A stretch of 64,000 bases of DNA, taken from NCBI GenBank assembly GCA_030704615.1, contig CM060731.1:9052001-9116000 (forward strand), read 5' to 3'. This document shows, piece by piece, positions 12,201-22,792 of the stretch; positions within the stretch are counted from its first letter, which is position 1, and each line of letters begins with the position of its first letter. This stretch comes from Takakia lepidozioides (lineage: Eukaryota; Streptophyta; Takakiopsida; Takakiales; Takakiaceae). Made by a program: the position numbers and the translations under genes. The notes under the pieces were generated by a model, which made no database searches, was not told where the DNA came from, and was given only the letters and a program-made list of their open reading frames with translations.

Positions 12201-15059
12201 CCCATGGAGTCATACCTAAGACTTTTGAGTTGGAGGAGTTACTATATGTCCATTGTGAAAAGCCTTCAGAACTGAAGGAGGTGCATGTGAAAGGAGGCCC
12301 ACTTGTGTCAGGCAATCGTGCAATTATGGCCAACCTGAGTGAGCCTCAGCTGCAAAAATTTGTTACCAACCATCCGAACTCCGTAATTCAGTGAGTGATT
12401 TTCACTACGCTTTCAATTTGTCATGATCTGGTACTACATGCTTTTATACCAGAAAGTTTTGTGGAAATCAAGGTTACACCTTTATTCTGTTCAAAATTAT
12501 ATGAAATGCTATATATAACTGCATCTATGGGGCTTGCCCTGTGGCTATGACCAGCTGCAGTGGCACTTGTCAAGTTGCATGGTGCTATTGGCTTACTAGT
12601 AAATTTGCTCTGATCTGAGAATAGAATTACACTAGGGTTGCAAATCAACAAGGCTTTTTAATGTAAAAGCAGAAACATTTGGACCCTCGTGTGAGAGATA
12701 ATCAGCTCCTCTATACAATTATAAGTACATATTGAGGAGTTCTTGCTCTCCTCTGCTGCCTGCGAATCATATAGACCATGCCACTTGATGGATGGACAGG
12801 GATCTACATATGATTTCATGTACTGCATACAGCACACATCTACCTCTCTCTCTTAGATACATCATAGCCAGTACAATAGTAATATTTCTTTCTTTCTACG
12901 TTATAAAGTACCGATTCAATTCATTTCATTTCTTGTTTCTTGTTTCATTTTGTCCCACAAGCTCTTTGAGCTTCCTGCGGACGTTATAAAGTTCCATGTC
13001 ATTTTCATCTCTTTCCTTCTTTTCTCCTGTCAGGTCTGGTGAACAAGTGTGCAGATCTTTAGTTGTTGTGTACTCAGGCTCCCAGTCGGTCAAGCACATG
13101 TTTATACACATCTAAACTATGTGCAAAGGGCATATATCATGTATGCATGACTCTCTTAGTCTCCATGAACAGGACAGGTTACAAGCAAGATAGGTGTTTC
13201 TTTTTCATTGGATTTATTTGTAGCTGATAGCGGATATGCACATTCTGTGCAGGTATACCAACAAGAACTTGGGTCGTATGTACCCTTTTGGATTACGGTT
13301 TGACTCCTCAAATCCAGACCCAATGATTGCTTGGAGCCATGGCATCCAGGTCGCAGCAATCAACATGCAAGGACGGGACCGCCCAGTGTGGGTGACAAAG
13401 GGCTTTTTCTCCAGAAATGGTGGATGTGGCTTTGTGAAAAAACCTGACATCTTGCTACCGGGATTTGGATATGACCTGGAACAAATCTTTAAATTGCCGT
13501 TCAAGCTTGTTCTTCAGGTCGGTCTCTGAAGTTACAGAATTACAAAACTAGTCTGATGCAATAGGGATATCTGCCCACCAACATTATACACGTTCATCTT
13601 CTTTTCATCTGTCAAAGGCTGACCAACCATCCACAATGGAGACAAAATCATGTTACTGCGTCCTACTGTAGGTTGAGGGCTTAGCTTGTTGCTCAAGCAG
13701 ATAAGTGGGATGTACTTCAGCGATCCTTGCCAAGGCAATATTCGGAGATGACTTTGATAGGGTTAGGACGTACAGTACTGAGAATTGCATGAAACATCCT
13801 ATGCCCGTCCAGTCGGATCTCTCCGCTGATCACCCATTTTCTGCTCTTCTTTTCCTTGACTCAAACTTCAAATGACCCACATGCAAGTCCCTTCCATGGC
13901 ATTGCAAACGTTTCCTCCTTGATGGGGGGTGCCACTGTGTGGCAGTTTTGCTTATACTTTTGGTGTGGTATGCAGGTAAGAGTTCTATTGGGAACTAACT
14001 GGCAGAAACGCTTTGATTTGTTTAAAGACCCGGACTTCTATGTCAAGGTCAGCTCAGCTCTCTTCATCTGCTTTTGTGTCTTGGTGTTTACCTGCATTGA
14101 ATAGGTGTTGATGGCCTTGAGATTGGCTGTTTGGTGGTTTCCTCCTGCTTCATATTCTTATCCTCTCACCTCTTTTAATGTCCAGTAGATGTCTGGTGGA
14201 GTGATATCTCTCCTGTTCACCATAAACGAAGCAAAGCTCTGGAAGCCAAGTGATTGAGTGGATGGAGATGTTAGGTTGCGATGCATGGCGTGGCCAGTGA
14301 TGAAGCCAAGAAACAGACTCAGATCTGCTACAGGTCTCGAGAACCCCACTGGGAATCTGAGAAGTTTGACTTTCCTCTCCAAGGTGTGCCCTCACCCATT
14401 TCATGTTTTCGATGCATTTTCTCAGTGGGGAAATTAGTTTTGTTCATATTGTGAGAGTTTCTTGTATGTTCGAATGTAAATTAAAGTCAATCATCGACAA
14501 TGCCGACTTGTTTATGAGACTGAGTGTGAGCGACACTCGCCTAGGACGTAAGTAGTTTGGTTTCTCAGGGCAAGGTGTACCATCTGCATGCCTTATCTAG
14601 CAAGATGTCATGGTAGACTTATTTCTATGGTGTGGGTTACCAAGTTGCTCAGTAGAGTTGGAGGATGTCACTAAGTAGCAATCTTAGGTGACATGGATTC
14701 CACTTGTTTGCGTGAATCTAAGGGATGCCTGTAAGCTTTCACCAGTGACTTGAGGTTTTCCCATTTGACCATTGAAAAAGGTTCAGAGCATCCTTGATGA
14801 GCACGACTTGGGCCAAGCTTCAAATCTGAGAGTTTTGCCCTTGTAACTTTTGCCAGTGCCGGAGATAGCAGTTCTAAGACTCGAGGTATGGGAACATGAC
14901 AAAATCCGTAGTGATTTTGTTGGCCAAGCCTGTATGCCGGTGAATGAGTTGCGTTTTGGAATCCGGTCAGTGGCCTTGCGCTCCAGGAAGGGAAAGCTAA
15001 AGGGCTCCAAGTTGTTATGTCATTTTGACTCGTATTCTCTGCCGATGCAAGTTGATTGA
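9202..15059 (+). CDS. Phosphoinositide-specific phospholipase C (PI-PLC), plant type, nine exons
   Basis: Exons are 9202-9522, 10241-10431, 10903-11038, 11345-11485, 12020-12390, 13253-13517, 13976-14047, 14275-14383 and 14857-15059, giving 602 residues, a normal length for plant PI-PLC. The order is an EF-hand-like N-terminus (exon 1), an X domain, a variable linker (exon 5), a Y domain starting near [19 protein letters not shown], and a C2 domain (exons 7-9, ending [28 protein letters not shown]). The X-domain catalytic set is visible: His125 in [12 protein letters not shown], Glu155 and Asp157 in VIELDCW, and His169 in VLHG. The family hydrolyses PtdIns(4,5)P2 to diacylglycerol and inositol trisphosphate at the plasma membrane, with Ca2+ needed in the active site and the C2 domain. 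The ATG at 9202 was preferred; an in-frame GTG lies nine bases upstream. No pleckstrin domain is present, as is usual for plants. Confidence 0.95.
12946..13010 (+). repeat. Dispersed ~50-bp repeat (TGCGGACGTTATAAAG family), copy 1, in PLC intron 5
   Basis: The block AAGCTCTTTGAGCTT, CTGCGGACGTTATAAAG, TTCCAT and a CATTTC-rich tail also occurs near 39521-39575 (inverted), 47532-47590 and 49990-50050. A partial second copy of the GTTATAAAGTACC part lies just upstream, near 12899-12920. In the reverse direction it can be read as [13 protein letters not shown], but no longer frame supports a gene. Confidence 0.6.
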
Positions 15060-15517
15060 AGTTCATCTGTCTCAAAAAATGAGGCAAGTACAATTACGAT
15101 TGCACCAGCTTGTAGCATACTTGTACGTTTGGGGTGGTTAGGAGTCTAACCAAATACTGCATTGCTAGACACAAAGCAAAAGTTGGAAACACTACGATCT
15201 TTTTGGTTTGGGTGTAGGTCTACCAGATGCCAGCAATGTTTTTACATGCACTAACTCAGCCCAGGTTGATACGACTACAGTCTAAGATGCCATGATAGTC
15301 ATCAAATTCTCTATCATCTGGACATTTTTTCAGTGTTAAAATTTGTCTTGTGTCATCTGGTACCTTTGAAATGACACTAAAACTCTTGGATTTGGGCCTC
15401 CTTTTTTTCCTTCATTAAGGTTCCCACTGTTTTGAATCTTCTCACATACACAACAACCCAGAGACTTAGCATTCGTGAGACAGTTGTTGCTTGGAGAAAG
15501 CTTCGGTAATGTTTAGT
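15060..15517. other. Convergent 3' flanks of the PLC and GDSL genes
   Basis: The PLC stop (15059) and the GDSL stop (complement, 15518) face each other across 458 bp. No exon, repeat or RNA gene is visible. The interval should hold the 3' UTRs of both genes, which may overlap. Confidence 0.6.
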
Positions 15518-17994
15518 TTACAAAGTGGCCAAGGTTCTGAAGTTGATAGGGTATGTGAGAGAATTACTGCTCCAATACTTTTTGAAGAGAATATTTTCTA
15601 CATGCTCTGTAGAGTGGACGAAATCCCAGTAAAGGAACTTGGATGGGTGTCGACAACGTGATGGTGTAACCCCGGGCAAATACGAAGGCACGGACTTTCC
15701 ACATTGAACTTGTGCATTGAGTGCACCGGCTCCACAGCAAGCTGCTTTGGTATTCTTCAAGCCTGTGAAATAAACAGTTTGTTGTGGTTAGAAACACTGA
15801 TTAGAACAGTTGCAAGAGTTGACTATGTAGAGTTCTCTTCACATCCAGAGTCTCCCTAAAACATTGGAACAAAACTTCCCCTTGAATCCGTCTGGCCGCC
15901 TATGCAATGATGCATTTTCAAAGAATTTGTGCTACTGCATTCAAAAGAACTTGGTACGATGCTTACCAAAGGCTTTTCCATCAGTGATCATCGAGTATAA
16001 AAGGTCATAGCGGTCGGCAAGCACGATATTGAAGTCTGGAAGCACAACTTGTAGACCGTGTACTAACTGCTTCAAACCCCCATTGAATCCCAGAGCAAAC
16101 TGATTTGCTTCATATAGACATTCGCCTGGATTAGTAGGGTATGCCGCCAGGCTGACTATAGGCGAGCACCCAATTGGTCCAGCGCCAAATACAATGGCCT
16201 TCCTTGCCCCAGATTCATACACTTCCTGCCATGAGCCATCAGAATGCAGAACATATCATCATGTGATCCTGGATATGCACAGTCAACAAAAGTGAACCTC
16301 CACCAGAATATTCATGCAGTAGAGAAGTTTTGAATCGGTGCCCTTCCAAGCCTTGTTGCTAACACTCTCTGGAGAAGCGATGTTTTCAAGTAAAAGCGAT
16401 GACTAGAAGTAATAACTTAAGAAATTTAAAACCTCTGTCAACATATGGGTGCAGACACCTGCCGAATGAATGAAGGGATGTGTAGCAAGACAGTACTCAC
16501 AATCAGGGTATCTTTGTATGATTCAATCACCAGAGTGATATATTGGGTGGCATTAAACTCCTTCTGGAGCTCAGGATTCTGAAAGTAGCTAGTAAGATCA
16601 TTTGAACCGCTCGCAATGAGGAAGATTGACTTGGAGATCAACTTCTGAGCACCGTCTGCACCTAGTTTGTTGTACAAAAGTGCCCTCACAATTCCATTAT
16701 ATTGCTCCAGTTGGACACTCATTGGAAGATCCTGCAGTCATCCAATAGTGGTCATTATAAACTTTGTCAGCACAAGCTTCATCTAGTTCAGAGATCAAGT
16801 ATTTGAATGGTAAAGTAGAGTCAGCCTAGAAGTGGTGCCTGCTTAGAAGCGTTCAGAGGCAGAGTTCCTAGGAAGCGTTGCTCATGAAGGTGTCTATATC
16901 AATTTAGAGCCTTTGCGCCAAACAGGGTCTAAAAGATCGTGTGCATAGCCAGGCTCCAAGTTGACACCCAGTTTGGTCGAAGAAGCCCCCAGTCTGTAGA
17001 GAGATGTTCAGTGTAATCGGCACCTTGTCCACCTTCCATTGGTTTTGAATTAGAGAGGAGAAGTAGCAACAGAAAGCTTAATGTCCAGCTGATTCACTTA
17101 CAGTGCCATTGTTGGTGTTATTGAGGAGGCCACTTCCGCCCGAGGCGAAGTTTACTCCCTTGGTGAAGGAAGCATTGGGTTGCAGAAATGGTGGTACAAA
17201 TGGGAGTCCCAATGCTTGAGCTGTACTCCTTCACAAAGCTCCAAATTAGGATCCACCCTCTCGACTGTGGTGTTGCTTATCATCAAACAACCATCCGTCA
17301 TTGGTTCTGTCAAAAAGCTTGCACTAAGATCCTTCAATTATATATACATTGAGGGGGGTACAGCTCCAGACTCACGTAGATATAGAGGGTATCAAACTAT
17401 TGACGCTGCAAGTAGTTGATAATTGCTTAATAAAGAGAGGCTCTAGCGAGGAGGTAGTTTCTGATCTACCAGTCCAAATCCTCCTTAGCTTGTCGATTTT
17501 TCACCACAATTGTATCAATAAGGTTGAGATTTACAGGTTCTTCCAGACTTTATTTAAACTTGTTTCAAACTGTTGAATGTCACATCTGTTTTCCAACTAT
17601 ACCCCAACTATCAGCAGGTCTAGGAATCGATTAACTTATACCTGGACAACGTCAACCCCAGACTCGATGGAGTTAACGCTGAGACTTTCTACTGTACATC
17701 TGGAACGTCTTGCGATGAGTACCGAGTGTGAGGCTTACCGATGAAATCCCCAATGTTGCGGCCATTTGAGAAGCGTCCAGTTGGCTTGTGAAAGAACGTC
17801 TCGCCATAGGGTGGGAAATTGGCCCGCAATGACGCATTGGGCAGAAAATTGTTGGTCCCTACGTCTACTAGGGAATCTCCAAATACAAAATACCCAGGTA
17901 TGTCGAATTTCTTACATGAGCTTGCGTCTACGGAGAGAGCAGGAAACAAACACAGAGCAATCGTGGCCAACGCCCCAATTCTTGTCAAATCCAT
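15518..17994 (-). CDS. GDSL-type esterase/lipase, secreted, five exons
   Basis: Exons are 17994-17739, 17220-17102, 16731-16501, 16225-15967 and 15762-15518, coding for 369 residues, the usual length for plant GDSL enzymes. A hydrophobic leader (MDLTRIGALATIALCLFPAL) predicts secretion. The family blocks are present in order: block I FVFGDSLVDVGTNN with nucleophile Ser41, the Gly block NFASGGSG, the Asn block IASGSNDL, the GARKAIVFGAGPIGCSP block, and the C-terminal YWDFVH with Asp335 and His338. These SGNH hydrolases act on ester bonds of lipids, cutin or acylated wall polymers in the apoplast; the substrate cannot be told from sequence. The gene is tail to tail with the PLC gene. Introns are 300-520 bp and nothing in the catalytic set is missing. 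Confidence 0.93.
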
Positions 17995-19600
17995 GACTAC
18001 CAGGGACCTCGAACTTCCTCCCCGGGATGAATTCAGAATGGATCCCCACTCCTGTGTGACAGTGATGACGTTAATCTGGAGATTTCGATCACTGTAATCT
18101 CAACTTGTTCTCCTCGATCACTGGAAAGAGCAGCCTAGTGCAAGGTGGGAGAAACAAAAAGCTCGATCACAACAACGCGGTAACCAGAGAGAGGTAGAGA
18201 GGGGATCGCAGCTGACAGTACGAGAATGCAGATCTGCAGACTAGTCATCCACACAACTCTGCGCTTGGAGTCGACACTGCGGATCGGAAGAAAAGCTAAC
18301 AAACAACAAATGGATCAATATAGTTGCAACATTAAACCGACCAACGTCTTCAAATCTCGTCTTTTGGTACACCCGCAGTCGAAATCGCTTACCCTCTGCT
18401 CCGATGCACTTGATCCATTGTAATCCAGTATAACTCATTCCGTTATAGCGCTAGTACTACCCCCACACTCATTTCTCTTACACTGGTAGACTTGAGCATG
18501 AAGCTGGAGTGCGTGGAAGGAACCAAGCCGCACCACCGCACCATGTGACTCGTCCGCTTCTGTATATCACGACAACCATTCACACGCCGATCGATGCGTT
18601 GCTGGCAGTTTTTTCACGCATTTGACCATGCCGACTAAGCCCGAGAAGTTTTGTCAGAGTAGGCGAGAGCGTAGGCTGGGCTTGGAACGTAGCTGAGAGC
18701 ACGTCCGCACGACCTCGGCTCTCTTGCTTGCCTGTAAAGCGCTGCAAGCAGGCAATGTAGTACGGAGTCAACGTAGCCGCCAGGGATTCTCAAGTAGCAA
18801 TCCAGGCAGCAACGAATCCAGATGGGTTTTGTAAAGAGCCAGATACGTACCTAGTACCTACATACTTGCTGTCGGGGTTCATACAGCCGCCCAGGCCGGT
18901 TGGTTTGTGCACCCAGCCTGGGAGACCAGAACAGATTGAAGTCAATCCACAACTACACTAACTGTCTTTGCCATTGTGCGCCCTGTGCATTTTTGTATAG
19001 CCTTGTCATAACGGACGAGGCTGCAGGGCGCATAGGGGACGTTAACCCTTAAAGGACGAGCCCGTTTTTGGTGGGCCCATTCCAAAACTGAACATGCCCT
19101 CATGTTTGAGGGCATATCTGATATTTGACATTCATCCCCCTACCTACTTCAAGAACCTACTGTAAAAATTTCAGTTGATTTCATAGCATCATTACGAAGA
19201 TCTTATAACAAAAATGCAAGCTGCAAATGTTTACTGTGCTCTAAGTGAAAAAATGGTTTGACCAAGCAGTTGGCCTGTGCTAAATGTCCAGACGTCTAGA
19301 CATCTAGCACGTTGTCTGAGTTAGGTTGGCTATTTGCATGGGCCCACATGGCTAGTGCAACTCGTGGCTAATGCACATGGGCCCACATGGAGTGGATGCA
19401 ATATATATAACTCCAGCCAAAGCTAGCGTAAGTAAGAGCCTCTTCCCTTGGGCTCTATTGAGTGGATGCAATACCTATTCCAAGGTTCTAGATTGCAATG
19501 ATGGTGCCCAAGTGCCGCCATGGGCGACTCCGAAGCTGCCTAACCAAGAGAAAGTGGTGTGAGAGAGAGAGCGCGCCTAAGCGGACGAGGGGAGAGGCTG
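17995..19600. other. Upstream flank of the GDSL gene and repeat debris
   Basis: The first few hundred bases must include the GDSL promoter; no clear TATA box is assigned. A TTAACCC terminus followed by TTAAAGGACGAG starts at 19042 and matches the right end of the TTAA-flanked element at 33.6-34.4 kb. The sequence CATGGGCCCACATGG occurs twice between 19335 and 19392, and a related ACATCTAGCA(C/A)GTTGTC stretch occurs near 19299 and again near 20508. No gene is seen. Confidence 0.4.
19042..19090 (+). repeat. Solo terminus of a TTAA-type DNA transposon
   Basis: The sequence TTAACCCTTAAAGGACGAG followed by TTTTTGGTGGGCCCA matches, base for base over most of its length, the reverse complement of the right end of the element at 33565-34426. 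No partner terminus is found nearby, so this is probably a broken copy. Confidence 0.5.
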
Positions 19601-19610
19601 GCGGCACCAT

Positions 19611-19740
19611 GGCAAAAGGAGCATAACAGAGGCCTTGAGAGCACTATGGCTACACTCTGAGGTGAAAGGACCACTCCAGCAAAAGGAGCAAAATGGACGC
19701 CTTGGTCAACACTATGGCAATACTCTTGAAGGTGGGGAAG
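19611..19740 (+). repeat. Two diverged tandem copies of a ~65-bp unit
   Basis: The pattern GGCAAAAGGAGCATAACAGA ... GGCCTTGAGAGCACTATGGC ... ACTCTGAGGTGAAAGG is repeated as AGCAAAAGGAGCAAAATGGA ... CGCCTTGGTCAACACTATGG ... ACTCTTGAAGGTGGGG. It appears to be a local duplication in non-coding DNA. Confidence 0.55.
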
Positions 19741-19769
19741 GGGAGGAGAAACTTGATGGTAGGGAGCGG

Positions 19770-19815
19770 TTAACCCCTAAAGGATGAAGCGACCCAAATT
19801 GGGTCGGTTTGGTTT
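19770..19815 (+). repeat. Second solo TTAACCC terminus (left-end type)
   Basis: TTAACCCCTAAAGGATGA followed by GCGACCCAAATT matches the left end of the TTAA-flanked element at 33565 (TTAACCCTAAAGGACGACGC, AACCCAAATC). It reads inward in the same direction as the terminus at 19042, so the two are not a pair. Confidence 0.45.
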
Positions 19816-21860
19816 AGAAAAGTATCTGGTTATCACTGGGGTTAAGCCTGATTTGGGCATGTTTAGGCTCATTGGATAGGAGGTGTCATTTCCCAATTCG
19901 TCATTGGGCCTGGCCCCAGCCACGTGGAACACCTAGATTCTGTCACACTCTTGGTTTTCAGCCCCATTTTGGGCAGCTAACCTACCCTCCATCCTACGTG
20001 TCAACTAGGGTCAGTTTAGGGAGATTGCGCATAGTGGCGCGTCTTCCAACACGCTTTATTGCGGCCCTCCACCCTAAAGCGCCCCCCATTCCCTAAGGGT
20101 CGGAAGCCCCATGCGTGTGCAAATGCCTCAACCCACATATCTTAGGGCTACTGGCCAAAAAATATAGGCAAACATAGGTGCACATAGAGAAATCGTGGGC
20201 AGGGGCAAAAATCATATGAAGGGAAGCTCTGATTGGCGCGAATTTTTTTTGTGCTTACACTAACCTGCCCACTACAGTACAAATGGAGCCATTGACAATT
20301 CAACGGTTCAGATCTTTTCACCGAATTTTCGAATACGGTTTTGTGCTTGCCCCTTTGAAATTGGAAAATTTGACCCCCAAATTGGCCAATGTGATATTTA
20401 TTTTTATGTGCCAGGATTTGAATGGGTGTGTAAGAACAGCAAGATGTAAAACTATTTTATATATACCCCGATCGTTCAAAAAATAAATTAAGCAAAGAAA
20501 CATGGACATCTAGCAAGTTGTCCCCAAAAAGGTGGCTATAGCATGGCCCCACATGGCTACGACATGCTATCATGTGGAGATGGCAATTGCATGTGGGGCC
20601 CGCATAGAATCCATGCCAAGTAACGCCAAGAAGGTTCTAGAATGGAGGGGGTGCTGGAGATGTGGCAAGGTCATTTTGGCAATCTATAGCTAAATTGGGA
20701 GGAGGTTCTAGAGATGGAGGGTTTTTGAGTAAGGAGGAGGATCGAATGACAGAAGGAAGAGGGTTGAGTAGGGAGCATAATAAAGGACACTGAGGAGGAG
20801 AGGGATGGTAGATTAGTTGGTGGCAAGGTGGGCAGTGGATGCACCAATGGGCATTGCTAAGAGGCCATGGGCAGGGGATCCATGTATGCTTCAGGTCCTG
20901 CTGTACATCACATCTTTTCTCTTTCTTGAAGTGTATAGGTGGATTGGTCCTCATCATAACCTTCTTAGCATGATGATGTAACTGGTATACAAGCTGTTGA
21001 TATAACGACCAACCGACGAGGTTTTATGCAAACTTCTTTTATTTTGTCATGCGAAGGCTAAATTTTCTGCTCAAAACTTACATTTCCAACGCACTTGTTT
21101 ATTTCCCATTACGACACGATAGGCCTCTACACCGAATTTATACAACATCAGAGTGAATAGAAGACGGAATGAATATATTTGCTAAGGAGTGCTTTGTATG
21201 TGAAATTGGGGTATTTTCAATCTGTAAATACACTAGGGGATAAATGTCGCTTAATTGGGGGGTATTTTCGTTCTTACCAACCATTTATAGCAGCAAAGTT
21301 TGGTCTAAAGTTCAACTCATGGAGTTGAGTCTATGATAAGTTTGGAAAAATGTTGAAAGAACAAGTTCTATACTAATGAACATTCTAGAAACAATAGGAA
21401 GACGAACGCGATGAGGAGGTGACAACTAGCTACAACTGAATCGGGCGCATAAGCCATAACTTGACGTGGAAGAGACGGGCTGCATGAGCTCTACTGAGAA
21501 TTGTGCTCTCTCATTGTGACAAGGAGCCGATGGTGATTGTTCACAAAGCAAGCTGCAGATCCTTATGAGATAATAAAAAAGGTAGTTGAGGATAGATAGA
21601 AATAGGATGATGCACGGTGATAAGGTTGGGTGGACTGAACAATGAAGTTACATTCTGCAATATAGCATAAATGGTAAAGATTGAATTTGTACCAAGCGGT
21701 GTAATGTTGTTAAAGATGTTGAACAAATAGAATGGAAAAGAATATAATGTATGGATTTGTGGAGTAAAGCTTAAACGGCTTTACAAGTGAACCATTAGAA
21801 GAAAATATTGAATCGGTTTATATTAGTTAGCAGAGCAATTTCGGATCTTAGATTGTGGAC
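19816..21860. other. Intergenic, no gene seen
   Basis: The sequence becomes AT-rich after 20.9 kb. Only short unsupported open frames occur. The stretch near 20505-20610 repeats parts of 19299-19392 (ACATCTAGCA, CCCACATGGCTA), suggesting two copies of one unclassified repeat. Confidence 0.4.
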
Positions 21861-21867
21861 AATGAAC

Positions 21868-21965
21868 ATTTAGCCTAGTGGTAAAGGCACAACCATCTCA
21901 CCAAGTGGTACTTGCTTCATTAAACCACATGTTGGCTATCACAAATGTGTCTATCTTCCCATGAA
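21868..21965 (+). mobile_element. tRNA-derived SINE-like fragment, copy 1
   Basis: TAGCCTAGTGGTAAAGGC resembles the A box of a tRNA promoter, and TTAAACCACATGTTGGCTATCA follows about 45 bp later in the B-box position. The whole matches the element at 56794-56890 (TAGCCCAGTGGTAATGGGC ... GGTTTAAACC ... GTGTCATGAAGGTGTCCACC). The shared downstream block is GTGTC(T)ATCTTCC / GTGTCCACCTTCC. No poly(A) tail is obvious here, so it is probably an old copy. Confidence 0.45.
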
Positions 21966-22166
21966 ACAGTATTAGCCCTTTGGGGGTAAAGTAACACTAG
22001 AGTTATGCTTGCTTCGGCAATGTGTTCACATTTTTCTTTTGGATTGTGTGGTTTATGAGTCAACTCATCCATGGGTCAAAGAAGTTCAATACTGGAGATC
22101 AAAGAAAAATGTGTTGTTAAGTCTACATCAATGAACGAACTGAGTAAGATGCAACAAGTTCACAAC

Positions 22167-22175
22167 CTTGCACTC
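22167..22175 (+). repeat. Left target-site duplication of the MULE (CCTTGCACT)
   Basis: The 9-mer CCTTGCACT lies just outside the left terminal repeat and is repeated exactly at 33457-33465, just outside the right one. Nine bases is the usual target duplication of Mutator-like elements. Confidence 0.8.
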
Positions 22176-22185
22176 AACGACGCAA

Positions 22186-22274
22186 TGGCGTGAGCGTTGC
22201 ACGTGAGCGCGCGAGCGTACGCTCACGCCAGCTGACGTGGCGTGAGCCTGCACACATGCTGACGTGGCGTGAGC
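22186..22274 (+). repeat. Left terminal inverted repeat of the MULE with internal hairpin
   Basis: TGGCGTGAGCG (22186-22196) and CGCTCACGCCA (22220-22230) are exact inverted repeats of each other, so the terminus can fold on itself. Two direct copies of GCTGACGTGGCGTGAGC follow at about 22230-22246 and 22258-22274. The right terminus has the same layout in mirror image. Confidence 0.75.
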
Positions 22275-22792
22275 GTCATGTCAGCATGCTAATGTGGCGG
22301 TAAATGATGACATGGCACTGTCCGTCAACTGCCACGTCAGCATTAACATGCGCCGCCTATAACCGTGGATGGTCCTATGACCGTGGAATTAATGCAGGGA
22401 ATCTTGCCTAAATAGAATGAAGACGAGCGTTGAGGCCTACAATTGCAGCATCCAACATTGTGCAATTACAAATGCTTGTTTCACTTTTACAATTACGAAG
22501 ACGACAAAATATCCTCACAAAGTGTGCGCCATAAAGGCTGCAACGAGAAGACTTCCTCCCTCCTCAAATAACAATGAGAGTTATGATCATCTTCAAAAGA
22601 TGATTGTAGTGCATAGCGACAGCAAGACATGTAGACTTCGAACGGTGCAATGACAAATGTGCACTACCTAAAAGTTGTCACTCAGAGCTCACTCCGTATA
22701 GTTGGAGGCCATATCATTGCACAGCCGACGAATTGATGTGAATTACACATTTCAAATCATGGTCATCCACATACCACATTACATAGTTCATG
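22275..22792. other. Left subterminal region and 3' flank of the transposase gene
   Basis: There is no coding exon. The region holds further TGACATGGC, GCCACGTCAGCAT and ATGCTAATGTGGCGG fragments related to the terminal repeat, then ordinary sequence to the transposase stop codon. Confidence 0.5.
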
